Assembly (NCBI GenBank): GCA_013215295.1
Contig: JABSOZ010000003.1
Span: 62,001-126,000, forward strand
Source of the DNA: Colwellia sp.
GTDB taxonomy: Bacteria > Pseudomonadota > Gammaproteobacteria > Enterobacterales > Alteromonadaceae
Length of the DNA: 64,000 nt
Direction: 5' to 3'
A model generated the notes under the pieces. It did no database searches. It was not told where the DNA came from and was given only the letters and a program-made list of their open reading frames with translations. Position 1 is the first letter of the stretch. Each line of letters begins with the position of its first letter. Made by a program: the position numbers and the translations under genes. Positions 40,467-49,387 of this stretch are shown in pieces.

Positions 40467-43155
40467 GAATTTACCCCATTACACACGTGAAAAATTATTG
40501 GGTGAGGGCGGTATGGGCAAAGTTTACCTTGCCACCGATAACCAGTTACAGCGTCAAGTTGCTATTAAGGAATTGAATTACCTAGAAAAAGGCTTAAATA
40601 ACAAACAAAAACAAGGTGAAAACGTTAATCATGGTCTCAAAGAGGCGCGTTTATTAGCACGTGTAAATCACACGAATATTATTCAAATTTATAATATTCT
40701 TGAAGAAGACAATAAAACCTCTCTCGTCATGGAATATTTCAAAAGTAAAACGCTTACGCAATTTCAAAATGAAACGATGATCACACTCGTTAAGAAATTA
40801 GATTTGTTAAGTCAATTAGCGGCAGGGTTAGCACAAGCGCATCGGCGCGACATCATTCATTGTGATTTGAAACCAAATAACATACTGGTAAATGAGCAAG
40901 GACAATTAAAAATAGCTGACTTTGGTATTGCCTGTTTACTACCGAATAGCACGCTAATATATTCAAATAATGCCCCAGCTAAGCGTGAAGATTCAACTGA
41001 ATACGGTTGTCTTTTTTATATGTCGCCAGAACAAATAAAACAGCAAGCCGTGGATTATCGCAGTGATGTTTTTTCACTGGGCATTATTGCTTATCAATTA
41101 ATTGTCGGCAGCCATCCTTTTGGTAAAGGTTCAACGTTGGCGGTGTCTAAAAGAATATGTGAACAGACACCTGAGCATGCTAAGCATTTAATGTTAAATG
41201 CGCCCAGTGTGTTAACTGACTTATTGATGGAAATGCTAGTAAAGCCAGTAGAGCAGCGAACATTAACCGCTAGCGCAATAGAAAATCGTTTAAAGCACAT
41301 TCGAATGGCTTTAATACAATCTGATATGAACGAACAAACAACGCTGGTTTTATCTAATACAGAACTAAATTCAAACCTTAACTCTCACCTTAACTCTCAC
41401 CTTAAGTCTGCGCCAAGCCAGTTTTCAAAACAACCTGCAAAAGCCAAATTGAAACTCATTCAAGCCGTGTATAGTATTGCTCTACTGTGCTTAGTTTTTG
41501 CCGTAAGCTTTTGGTTTTATAACGAACCAAAAATTGAAACTAAACAAGTTGTTATATTAAAGCCGACACTCGTTAATAGCCCGTTAATGGCAGCTATGCA
41601 GCAAGATTTGGTGATATCAGCCATTGAAGATGCATTACGACAAGCAGTAATAAATACCAAAAATATGTATTTAGTGTCGCGACGAGAAGTAAATGCGATT
41701 ACCAAAGAATATCCTGATGATTTAAAAAAACTACAACAAGCGGTAGGCGCTTCCGACATTATTTCAACAACATTGGAATGTAACAATACCCGTTGTAAAG
41801 TAAGCTTTTCACGCTTGGTTGCTAACGCAAGTAATACCGAGAAGTTAGCGGTTAAATCTGAAAAAAATTGGGTCGTACCCATCGAAAAGTTTAATGCCAT
41901 TTATAGCACCAGCCAAACACAGTTTGCCACGCTTTACTCTGAGTTACTTGAAGTGAATCAGTCAGGTTTAGTGCAGCGGCCGATTAATGAAGACGATTAC
42001 CGTGATTACCTTGAGCTTTATAGTCAAATTAGAAGGCAGGGGAAATATAGTGAAACGAGCTTATCTGAACTTGAAGCTATATTAATACGTTCGCCTTATT
42101 TATATGCGGCTTATGGTTTGTATCGAGATGCGGCATTAGATTTATATTGGGATTCAAAAGATAATAAATACTTTAATCAACTTGATGCATTATTACTAAA
42201 AGCGCCCCCAGAGTATCGTTACAGTGCATATGAAGCTATTGACAGGTTTTTGCTAGCCTCTGACATGGAAAAACCGGAATTAGCCCAGCAACAAATTAAA
42301 GAAGCCGAGCAAAGAGGGGCTGATGATTTGATTATTTTCGAACTTAAAGCCTATATGTATTTTAGTTCAGGACAATATCAAAAAGCAGTTGATTTGTATT
42401 CTGAAGCATTAAAGCTTAGACCGAGCTCTGCACTGTTAAATAATATAGCATTTAGTTATTGGCGTTTAGGTGATTTAAACAAGGCAGAAGTTTCATTAAA
42501 GCAAATGTTGAAAATTGTCCCCAATAATTATAAAGCCAAACGTTTACAGGCAAACATTTGGCTACTTCAAGGACGACTGGAGTTAGCTATTACGATGTAT
42601 GAAAAATTAGTTTCTAAATTCAATAGTGGAAGAGATTTAACAAACTTAAGTTTAGCTTATGCATTAAATAAGCAATATGAAAAATCGTCACTTTATGCCG
42701 AATTATCGGTAAATAAAAGTCCCAATAATACAATTAGACTTTTGAATCTAGCTGATATTGAATTTATTCTTGGAAATAAGGAATCAGCAAAAATTCACTA
42801 TCAAAAGATAATTGATACTCCAGTTAAGCCTAATAAATACCGTTATTGGTTGGATTTGGCTCAAGCTTACCTTCAATTAAATAAACATAGTTTAGCTGTA
42901 GAGGCGTTAAATCATGCAAAGAAGCTAGCACCAAAAAATGGAGAGGTAGCTTATACTTCTGCTCTTATTTATAGCGTTTTAGGTGAAAGAGTTTCTGCAA
43001 TATTTGAAATTAAAAAAGCACTATCAAATAAGGTTGGCGTCGTTTGGTTTAACCTTCCTTGGTTTGATACTTTATGTGAAGAAAAGCAATTTCAACAGTT
43101 GATGTCCCAATATGATAATACTTTGCGTTGTTCTACTTTAATTAAGGGCGAATAA
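40459..43155 (+). CDS. membrane Ser/Thr protein kinase with TPR domain
   Basis: An 898-residue Hanks-type kinase. The kinase domain (about 8-285) has GEGGMGKVYLA, the Lys in VAIKEL, HCDLKPNNILV (H134) and DFGIA (D154). Cys replaces the Arg of the usual HRD, so it is a non-RD kinase. One membrane helix follows at about 333-354. A periplasmic domain (about 360-510) and about eight TPR-like repeats to the C-terminus come next. The overlap with the FHA gene marks a two-gene unit. Substrate unknown; envelope sensing is inferred from the topology. Confidence 0.9.
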   Translation: MDKNLPHYTREKLLGEGGMGKVYLATDNQLQRQVAIKELNYLEKGLNNKQKQGENVNHGLKEARLLARVNHTNIIQIYNILEEDNKTSLVMEYFKSKTLTQFQNETMITLVKKLDLLSQLAAGLAQAHRRDIIHCDLKPNNILVNEQGQLKIADFGIACLLPNSTLIYSNNAPAKREDSTEYGCLFYMSPEQIKQQAVDYRSDVFSLGIIAYQLIVGSHPFGKGSTLAVSKRICEQTPEHAKHLMLNAPSVLTDLLMEMLVKPVEQRTLTASAIENRLKHIRMALIQSDMNEQTTLVLSNTELNSNLNSHLNSHLKSAPSQFSKQPAKAKLKLIQAVYSIALLCLVFAVSFWFYNEPKIETKQVVILKPTLVNSPLMAAMQQDLVISAIEDALRQAVINTKNMYLVSRREVNAITKEYPDDLKKLQQAVGASDIISTTLECNNTRCKVSFSRLVANASNTEKLAVKSEKNWVVPIEKFNAIYSTSQTQFATLYSELLEVNQSGLVQRPINEDDYRDYLELYSQIRRQGKYSETSLSELEAILIRSPYLYAAYGLYRDAALDLYWDSKDNKYFNQLDALLLKAPPEYRYSAYEAIDRFLLASDMEKPELAQQQIKEAEQRGADDLIIFELKAYMYFSSGQYQKAVDLYSEALKLRPSSALLNNIAFSYWRLGDLNKAEVSLKQMLKIVPNNYKAKRLQANIWLLQGRLELAITMYEKLVSKFNSGRDLTNLSLAYALNKQYEKSSLYAELSVNKSPNNTIRLLNLADIEFILGNKESAKIHYQKIIDTPVKPNKYRYWLDLAQAYLQLNKHSLAVEALNHAKKLAPKNGEVAYTSALIYSVLGERVSAIFEIKKALSNKVGVVWFNLPWFDTLCEEKQFQQLMSQYDNTLRCSTLIKGE

Positions 43156-43495
43156 TACCACCTTCATCATCAATTCCGAACATAGTAACCTGTTCTTCTT
43201 GGGCTTTTTCTGCATCACTAATAATGATTAACTGCGTAAAAGCCTCTGGATCTGTTTCAGCAATATTTAATAAACGTTCAAGCTGATCTGGCTTTGAATT
43301 AGCCATTTTCAATAATTGATTAAGTAACTCGGGATTATTTAAGGCAATAGAATTCAATCGTTCAAGTAAAACAGGGTTGGTTTCTGCAACCGTTATTAAC
43401 ATTTCAGTAGAACTTGCGGCATTTACGGTTGGTAAATAATTACTGCTAATTAAGACGAGGGATATAGAAAAAGCTTTAAAGTATTTATTCATCAT
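43142..43495 (-). CDS. small exported protein with leucine-rich short repeats
   Basis: A 117-residue protein with a Sec signal peptide (cleavage after VNA, about 26). The mature part repeats a helical unit of about 12-18 residues: NPVLLERLNSIA, NPELLNQLLKMA, KPDQLERLLNIA, DPEAFTQLIIIS. It converges on the kinase gene with a 14-bp overlap of the coding ends. Function unknown; a periplasmic partner of the kinase sensor domain is a guess from position. Confidence 0.68.
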   Translation of the reverse strand: MMNKYFKAFSISLVLISSNYLPTVNAASSTEMLITVAETNPVLLERLNSIALNNPELLNQLLKMANSKPDQLERLLNIAETDPEAFTQLIIISDAEKAQEEQVTMFGIDDEGGIIRP

Positions 43496-43905
43496 ATTTC
43501 CTATTCAATTTTGTGAAGCTCGGTTTGAACTCACTTGAAATCGAACAGGAATTTAAAGGTTAAGCTTACCTCGATCCATTACACCCCATATCAGGAAAAT
43601 ATATTTTTACACTTCTTCTATCACCTGTTGACTACCGTCTAATTTTTATGGGTAAAAACAATATTTAACAGCAGGTTATTTTTTGTCGTTTGTTTTGGTA
43701 TTAAAAGCAACCAATAAACGCATGATGTTAAGTTTTTACAAGCGTATTGAACTGTCATGTTTTGGAGGAAGGAGCTTCGCTTAGAAATACAGTAATATTT
43801 TCAATAAGTAAGTGCGTGTAATGCCGTGTAATGTTCTTTTGCTTTCAATTGTGGAATATTCGAGTTGAAGCTAATAAATTCTTTCAAAAATCAAGGATCG
43901 GTATT
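43496..43905. other. intergenic region
   Basis: About 410 bp between divergent genes. An in-frame extension of the next gene back to 43831 exists but has no homology-like features and a poor start. I see nothing else. Confidence 0.4.
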
Positions 43906-44976
43906 ATGCAAATAGACTTTCATCATGCAACTACTTGGGTAGTAGCTAGAGCGGCAGGGTTCTCGGTTGAAGACGCTAAAATAATCGCTTATGCGAGCCA
44001 ATATGTAGATGACGCAACAAATTATGGTTATATCAATTTTACCAATGGTGCTGCCTATGAAAGAGTGCCAAGTGCCCATGGCATGCTTGATTATAAAAAC
44101 CTTGAAGACTTGAAAAATATGAAGGTGTGGGTGCCATTTCACTTTTTACCCGGTAATGGTGGACGACCTGCTGGAGAAAACCCAGAGGGGAGTTTTATAA
44201 GGAAGCTGGTTTGCAAACCAGGCTCTTACATTGCACAAGATATGGTGAAAGAATGTATTCGTGACAAGCACCGACCTTATGCGTTACATCGCTTAGGTAT
44301 CACTTCACATGTGTTTGTTGATACTTGGGGACATCAAGGTTTTGCTGGTGTTCAGCACGACATTAATAAAGTTGATGACTTAAGGGGCGCTAATGAGGAG
44401 CCCGCAGAAAACCTGATTGAAAAAATTGGTGATTTCTTCTGTGAACTAGCACAAGAAAATATTCCAGCGCTAGGGCATGGCCAAGCACTTTCAAATCCCG
44501 ACTTACCTTACGAGTCGTGGAGCTATGTAAATGGTCTTGGCGATACTGTGATAAGAAATAATCCAGTTGATTTTGTAACCGCCGCTGATGAGCTCTGCAA
44601 AGTTTATCAGCGTTATATCGCAGGTGACCATTTGGCAAATGCAAAAGGGTTAAGTGAAGGGCTTAAGTACAATATTTTAGTTTGCTTTAAAGAATTTAAT
44701 CAAGTTAAAGGTGAGCAAAGGCATGCTCGATGGCTTGCCGCTATAGAGGAAGATTTTTTTGGCTTCGGCGCAGAAACGCTTACTTACATCGCTAAAGGTG
44801 AAAATTCATGGAAGCATCAAGCGTTAGGTACTACCCGAGCTGAAGGAGATGACGAATATACATTTTCACCTGACTTCATTACTTCAAACTGGAAATACTT
44901 CCACGATGCAGCCAAGAAACATAGGCTAGCGATTATTGATGATATTTTACCAAGATATGGCATTTGTGTTGCTTGA
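43906..44976 (+). CDS. DUF6765-type metal-dependent hydrolase-like protein
   Basis: A 356-residue soluble protein. The ATG at 43906 is chosen because AAGGA lies nine bases upstream and the product then starts MQIDFHHATTWVVARAAGF as in the family. Conserved histidines and acids (DFHHATT, YVDDATN, SHVFVDTWGHQGF) suggest a metal site; the HxxxDxxxH spacing recalls zinc-dependent phospholipase C and P1 nuclease folds. The DUF6765 label is from memory. Monocistronic. Activity is not known. Confidence 0.65.
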   Translation: MQIDFHHATTWVVARAAGFSVEDAKIIAYASQYVDDATNYGYINFTNGAAYERVPSAHGMLDYKNLEDLKNMKVWVPFHFLPGNGGRPAGENPEGSFIRKLVCKPGSYIAQDMVKECIRDKHRPYALHRLGITSHVFVDTWGHQGFAGVQHDINKVDDLRGANEEPAENLIEKIGDFFCELAQENIPALGHGQALSNPDLPYESWSYVNGLGDTVIRNNPVDFVTAADELCKVYQRYIAGDHLANAKGLSEGLKYNILVCFKEFNQVKGEQRHARWLAAIEEDFFGFGAETLTYIAKGENSWKHQALGTTRAEGDDEYTFSPDFITSNWKYFHDAAKKHRLAIIDDILPRYGICVA

Positions 44977-45137
44977 TAAGTTAATTCGGTAACTAAATAT
45001 TTTTAATCGTAATTTATCAAAAAAATAAGGAGGGAGCATGGCTGTAAACATGTACCAACAGCTAATATATTCTATAGCAATCCAATCTACGGCAACGCTA
45101 CAAAAACATCACTAACCTTACAATAAATCACGCTAGT

Positions 45138-45180
45138 TTTTTCACTTTCGCAGTCCTAAACTTCGGCGAGAAGTGAAAAA
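45138..45180. repeat. long imperfect hairpin
   Basis: TTTTTCACTTTCGC (45138-45151) pairs with GCGA-G-AAGTGAAAAA (45166-45180), 14 bp with one bulged G. It stands in a 480-bp gap (44977-45456) with no gene. Either a bidirectional terminator for the DUF6765 gene or part of a small RNA. Confidence 0.6.
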
Positions 45181-45456
45181 GTGGAATGTGATAACCCCAT
45201 TGCTAAAAAGGCACTATGTGTAAGTGAATAAAACTAAATACTTGTTCACTTATTTTAAAAATCAGAAATAACTCAACAAAACTCTCCTAAATTTAAAACT
45301 AGCAAAATATTCATCTACTAATGCCAATTTTATTAATATTTTCTCTGTTTTGAGTGATCAGTAAAACCGCTGTCATATATGTTGCTTTTAGGTTAATATC
45401 TTGTGTTTTTTGGGCGAGAGCTCTTGTAATCATTGGAATTAATAGGATTTAATGTA

Positions 45457-47718
45457 ATGTTCGAATTACCACGCTACTCCGTTATAGTCGTTATTAGCCT
45501 TGCTTTTTTTGGCTGTGGAGGAGGAAGCTCTAGTACAGAAACGCCTACCAAAGCGCTTGCAAATATAGCACCTAAAGTAGATGCAGGTGTTGACCAAACC
45601 GTCAGTGAAGCAAATGAAGTGTCATTGCTTGGTTCAGGCAGCGATGAGGATGGCAGTATCGTTAGTTATAGCTGGACGCAAATAACTGGAACAACTGTAG
45701 AGTTAGCAGGTGAAAATAATTCGACTGCAACGTTTATGACCCCCAATATTGATACCAATGAAACTTTAACTTTTAAGCTTGAAGTTACCGATAATGAGGG
45801 CATGGCATCAAGTGATACCGTAGATATTACTGTGACGAAAGTGAACCAATTACCCATAGCTGATGCTGGAGAAGATCAAACCATTAGTGAATTAAATGAG
45901 GTGTCTTTAATTGGTTCAGGGACTGATGTTGATGGGAGTATAGCTAGTTATAGTTGGTCGCAAATAACAGGAAAAGTTATAGAATTAATAAGTGCCGATG
46001 AAGCGACTACGACTTTTATTGCTCCTGATGTTATAGCCGAAGAAACTTTAACTTTTCAGTTTGAAATAACTGACAATGAAGGCATGACATCAACTGATAC
46101 AGTAATCATTACGGTACAGAATGTTCCCATTATTAGTGGTTCGATAAGCTATGATAACGTGGAAGTTTCATTGCAGGGTCATGATTATGACAATATAACT
46201 CAAAAGCCAGTGCGTGGTATCTCGATTAATTTGGTGGACACTTCCGGTAAAATTGTTGGTTCTACTGTCACAGATGAAAATGGGAACTATGAAATAGAAG
46301 CGCCGAATGTAGGTAGTTATTCTATAGAGGTTGTCGCAGAACTAGGTAATGACCAAGCTTTGCCTAATTACATAAGTGTACGAGATAACTTTACAGCGAG
46401 TGATGATGTCAGAGATCCTGAGTTAACATCTGTATATCGTTACACGGTATTACCTATTCAACAGATCACAGAATCATTAGTAAATATTAATTTTAACGCC
46501 ACTCTTAATTGGAATTCTAGCTTAAATACTTACGATTCAGGTCGTAATTCTCCTGTGTTTGTTTTGCTTGATCAAGCTTACGATATGCAAGTTTTACTTA
46601 AAAACTGGAAATCTGATTATGAGTTTGCTCCATTGTATATTTTTTGGAATGAAAATAACGTAGCAACGGATGGGGTATGGTGGAATGGCGAAATTAGTAA
46701 TAGTAGCTTTGCTGGACACAATATTAATGTTCTTTATGTTGCCTCAGACGATGAAGTAAATATTGATGAATATGATAGAACTATTATTGCTCACGAGTTG
46801 GGGCATTATGTGCTGGTTAACTTGAGCAGAGATAATACGCTGGGTGGAGGGCATTCTATGCAAAGTGCTATGGATCATAGACAATCATTTGCAGAAGGTT
46901 TTTCTTCATATTTCTCTTGGCTTTTAACCGGAAGTGAGGCGTTAATTAATTCAGATGGATTAGCTAACGGGACAACTGATGTAATAAATATTTTTGAAAA
47001 CCCTATAACTGACTTTAATATGGGATGGTTTTATGAAAATGTGAATTCAGATGTACTGAAAAATGTTACAACAGGCAACTCAAACTATGGCTTAATCGAG
47101 AAAGGCTATATTTTTGTCTTTGATGTACTTTCAGTGGAAATGAAGTCTAGCGATGCATTTATCTCTATTCACAGCTTTTTAGGAAATAGCATTAAGCGTG
47201 ATGCTGTTCTTGAAAAGAGCTTGTCTGACTTTGTAGCTAGCAAGGGTATAAATAGTGTTGATGAATGGGGGGAAGGGGAAAACTATTCAGTGTTAGATAA
47301 TTTAACGATAAATAATTTAGAACATACTTACCTTCCTTTATATAGAGATATGGAGCTTGGTGTTCCTTCAACAGTTTGCCTGAATGATGTTGTTGCAGGA
47401 AGTGGAAATCGATTAGGCGTTTTCGCGTATTTAAAGCTTAATATAATTGAAGATGGTGATTATATTCTCGAATGGAGCTCTGATGAAGGACCTCCAACTA
47501 TTTCTTCTAATAATCATTTAGGAAACCGTTACCTTAGTGGTGGTGGTCTTGATGATAATGCTGAAAGTAATTTATATGGTTCTAGAATAGAAAGAAATGT
47601 ACCAGCAGAGTTAAATATCATAGATGTGAGTTTTTATGGAAATCAATTTCCTAATGCTGATTCGAGAGCACCATATGTAAGTTCAGGGTGTATTACTGTG
47701 ACCATAAGTAAAAATTAG
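45457..47718 (+). CDS. PKD-like lipoprotein with HELGH metalloprotease motif
   Basis: A 753-residue lipoprotein (FFGCGGG lipobox, Cys18). The ATG at 45457 has AGGA upstream and opens the signal directly, unlike a TTG 24 bp earlier. Two tandem PKD-like domains follow (about 38-130 and 131-225; both start DAG.DQT.SE.NEVSL.GSG). A carboxypeptidase-regulatory-like domain (about 230-320) precedes a catalytic part with IIAHELGHYVLVN (His446, Glu447, His450), the zinc site of gluzincin-like peptidases. A surface-anchored protease is likely. The third ligand is not clear. Confidence 0.8.
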   Translation: MFELPRYSVIVVISLAFFGCGGGSSSTETPTKALANIAPKVDAGVDQTVSEANEVSLLGSGSDEDGSIVSYSWTQITGTTVELAGENNSTATFMTPNIDTNETLTFKLEVTDNEGMASSDTVDITVTKVNQLPIADAGEDQTISELNEVSLIGSGTDVDGSIASYSWSQITGKVIELISADEATTTFIAPDVIAEETLTFQFEITDNEGMTSTDTVIITVQNVPIISGSISYDNVEVSLQGHDYDNITQKPVRGISINLVDTSGKIVGSTVTDENGNYEIEAPNVGSYSIEVVAELGNDQALPNYISVRDNFTASDDVRDPELTSVYRYTVLPIQQITESLVNINFNATLNWNSSLNTYDSGRNSPVFVLLDQAYDMQVLLKNWKSDYEFAPLYIFWNENNVATDGVWWNGEISNSSFAGHNINVLYVASDDEVNIDEYDRTIIAHELGHYVLVNLSRDNTLGGGHSMQSAMDHRQSFAEGFSSYFSWLLTGSEALINSDGLANGTTDVINIFENPITDFNMGWFYENVNSDVLKNVTTGNSNYGLIEKGYIFVFDVLSVEMKSSDAFISIHSFLGNSIKRDAVLEKSLSDFVASKGINSVDEWGEGENYSVLDNLTINNLEHTYLPLYRDMELGVPSTVCLNDVVAGSGNRLGVFAYLKLNIIEDGDYILEWSSDEGPPTISSNNHLGNRYLSGGGLDDNAESNLYGSRIERNVPAELNIIDVSFYGNQFPNADSRAPYVSSGCITVTISKN

Positions 47719-47791
47719 AATAAAAAGGGTAGAGGCCTTTAAGTTACTTATTGTTATCAAAAGATATCCTCCAAAATCAGGTTGAAAAAAT

Positions 47792-47812
47792 GCCTCATTC
47801 TTGAGGCCTTTT
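47792..47812 (+). terminator. terminator after the PKD metalloprotease gene
   Basis: GCCTCA and TGAGGC (47792-47797 and 47802-47807) form a 6-bp stem followed by CTTTT; A-rich sequence precedes it, so it can also serve minus-strand transcripts. Confidence 0.7.
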
Positions 47813-47930
47813 ATGGCTGACATTGAAATTTTAAAGATAAATAAAACGGGATAGACTGATTGACTACTTAGAAAAATAGCTAAGCGCTTGTTGATTTTTG
47901 TAAACACAAGCACTTTAAAAATATGTGTTT

Positions 47931-48437
47931 TTATTCGTCAGGGACATAGGAAATTGCTTTATTTGCAATCGCATAAGAAAAGCCTTTAGTGCTTGTCAAA
48001 TGTCTTAAAGCCTTTTGCTTCAACTTAATGTCAGTTATGGGCTCTTCTCCAAATTTTCTTATTTTTAACATTAACGCCTTTTCAAAATAGTCATCTTCTG
48101 TTGTTTCTAACTCATTTACACAATCATTTATTGTTGATGATTGAAACCCTTTCAAATAGAGCTTTTCCTTGATTTTGTTGGCACCTAAATTTTTTGATGC
48201 AAAACTACTTGTTAATCTTTTAGCGTAACGAACATCGTTGATTATTTCGTGTTGGATCAAATAATCAAGCGCCATTTGGTTATATTGAGTATCATCTTTA
48301 AATAAGATGTTCGCTTTTTGCAGCAAAGCTTTTGCTGAATAGTCTCCGTATCTCTCTATCATCCAGATCATATATGACTGAACTCGTTTAAACGAAATCT
48401 CCTGAGGTTTCGTACTCTTTTTTGCGGGTTTATACAT
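47931..48437 (-). CDS. recX: RecX-family regulatory protein
   Basis: A 168-residue protein of the RecX fold, three-helix repeats: ALLQKANILFKDDTQYNQMALDYL, INDVRYAKRLTSSFASKNLGANKIKEKLYLKG, and the C-terminal RHLTSTKGFSYAIANKAISYV. RecX binds and limits RecA filaments. Here it is not next to recA and the start (MYKPAKKSTKPQEISFKRVQ) is longer than usual, so it may be a second or relocated copy. It lies beside the tRNA insertion scar, on the chromosome side. Confidence 0.8.
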   Translation of the reverse strand: MYKPAKKSTKPQEISFKRVQSYMIWMIERYGDYSAKALLQKANILFKDDTQYNQMALDYLIQHEIINDVRYAKRLTSSFASKNLGANKIKEKLYLKGFQSSTINDCVNELETTEDDYFEKALMLKIRKFGEEPITDIKLKQKALRHLTSTKGFSYAIANKAISYVPDE

Positions 48438-48683
48438 ACTAGTACTCTTTATCGATTTGACCTATGTAAAACGTTAACTATCAACCCTCATGAACTATTC
48501 TTTATATCGTTCTATTTCATAGCAAACTTTTATAGCTATATCTTTAACTGACACATCTGCAATAAAGGAAACTACTGTGATAAGGTTTGCTCGTAAATCT
48601 AAGGTTCTTAAGATTACTCATTGATATATGGTGGGGTTTATCGAAATCATAACCATTTTTGATATTGCATGTAACACATCATT

Positions 48684-48709
48684 GTAACAACTTTTTTGAG
48701 GGTTGTTAC
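48684..48709. repeat. inverted repeat upstream of the tRNA scar
   Basis: GTAACAAC (48684-48691) and GTTGTTAC (48702-48709), 8-bp perfect with a 10-nt loop. No gene lies in 48438-48817; a recX promoter region is expected at its left end. Confidence 0.55.
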
Positions 48710-48817
48710 GGTTGTACCATTTCGTGTTGCATTAAATCTAGAATGTCACTATATCGTATTGAATACTAATAGGCAGGGAAATAGGCGCTTATAGGGTGCT
48801 CAATGAATTTTAGGCAC

Positions 48818-48843
48818 AAAAAAAGACGTAACAATACGTCTTT
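48818..48843 (-). terminator. terminator of the split tRNA gene
   Basis: AAAGACGTA (48822-48830) pairs with TACGTCTTT (48835-48843); read on the minus strand it is followed by a T-run to 48818. It lies right after the CCA end of the tRNA fragment and is the native tRNA terminator. Confidence 0.85.
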
Positions 48844-48846
48844 AGA

Positions 48847-48891
48847 TGGTGGCCCCTCCCTGACTTGAACAGGGGACCTGTCGATTATGAG
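48847..48891 (-). other. 3' fragment of tRNA-Ile2 (CAU), attachment-site duplication
   Basis: On the minus strand the last 45 nt of a tRNA are intact: the anticodon loop CTCATAA, the 3' anticodon stem TCGAC, the T-arm CCCTG-TTCAAGT-CAGGG and the acceptor end AGGGGCCACCA. With CAU and the GGGGCC acceptor it matches tRNA-Ile2, whose C is modified to lysidine. The 5' half is absent; the preceding bases TTTGT cannot pair with TCGAC. The break at the anticodon loop is where tyrosine integrases often cross over, so this is one end of an integrative element. Confidence 0.88.
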
Positions 48892-48973
48892 ACAAACAGA
48901 ATCATTGAAATTTACCTTCTAACCCGAAGAAAACATTCACTTTTTACAATTTCATATTTCACGTTTGGCTGAA

Positions 48974-49077
48974 ACCGAAACCCTACCGAACTTGGGTGGC
49001 GAAATTAACCGAACGCAATGCACTAAGTTGAAGATTTTTATGGGGATAACCAAACCGAACACCGAACTTTTACCGAA
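48974..49077 (+). repeat. six ACCGAA repeats, candidate integrase arm sites
   Basis: ACCGAA starts at 48974, 48985, 49008, 49054, 49061 and 49072, six copies in 104 bp beginning 83 bp inside the tRNA junction. Tyrosine integrases bind short arm-type repeats beside att cores. The rest of 48892-49387 has no gene; a G-rich stretch lies at 49101-49114. Confidence 0.6.
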
Positions 49078-49387
49078 AGTTTACTGCTAAATGTGAAAGA
49101 GGGGAGGTGGTGGGTGAAACTGAAAACCTGGATTTCTGTAAACGTCACTATTGCCACATAAAGGACAAAGTTATTAGCTAAAATCACTCAAGATTAGGCG
49201 TGATATCGATACATAAACTGACACCGCTATTCGAAATGTAAATTACTTCCCATAAATCATAAGCATAATGGAACCTTCACATGGAATTGGAATTTCGGGC
49301 CTACTTAATGTACAATCCTCGCTCTTTTTTTTGTAGATAAATAGTCGCTGTCACCACAAGTTAACTGTTTCAAATCGAGTAGTATAT

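Noticed and set aside
39453-43155. Type VI secretion regulatory module (PpkA-Fha)
   Set aside because: The kinase has periplasmic TPRs unlike PpkA, and no T6SS structural gene lies nearby.
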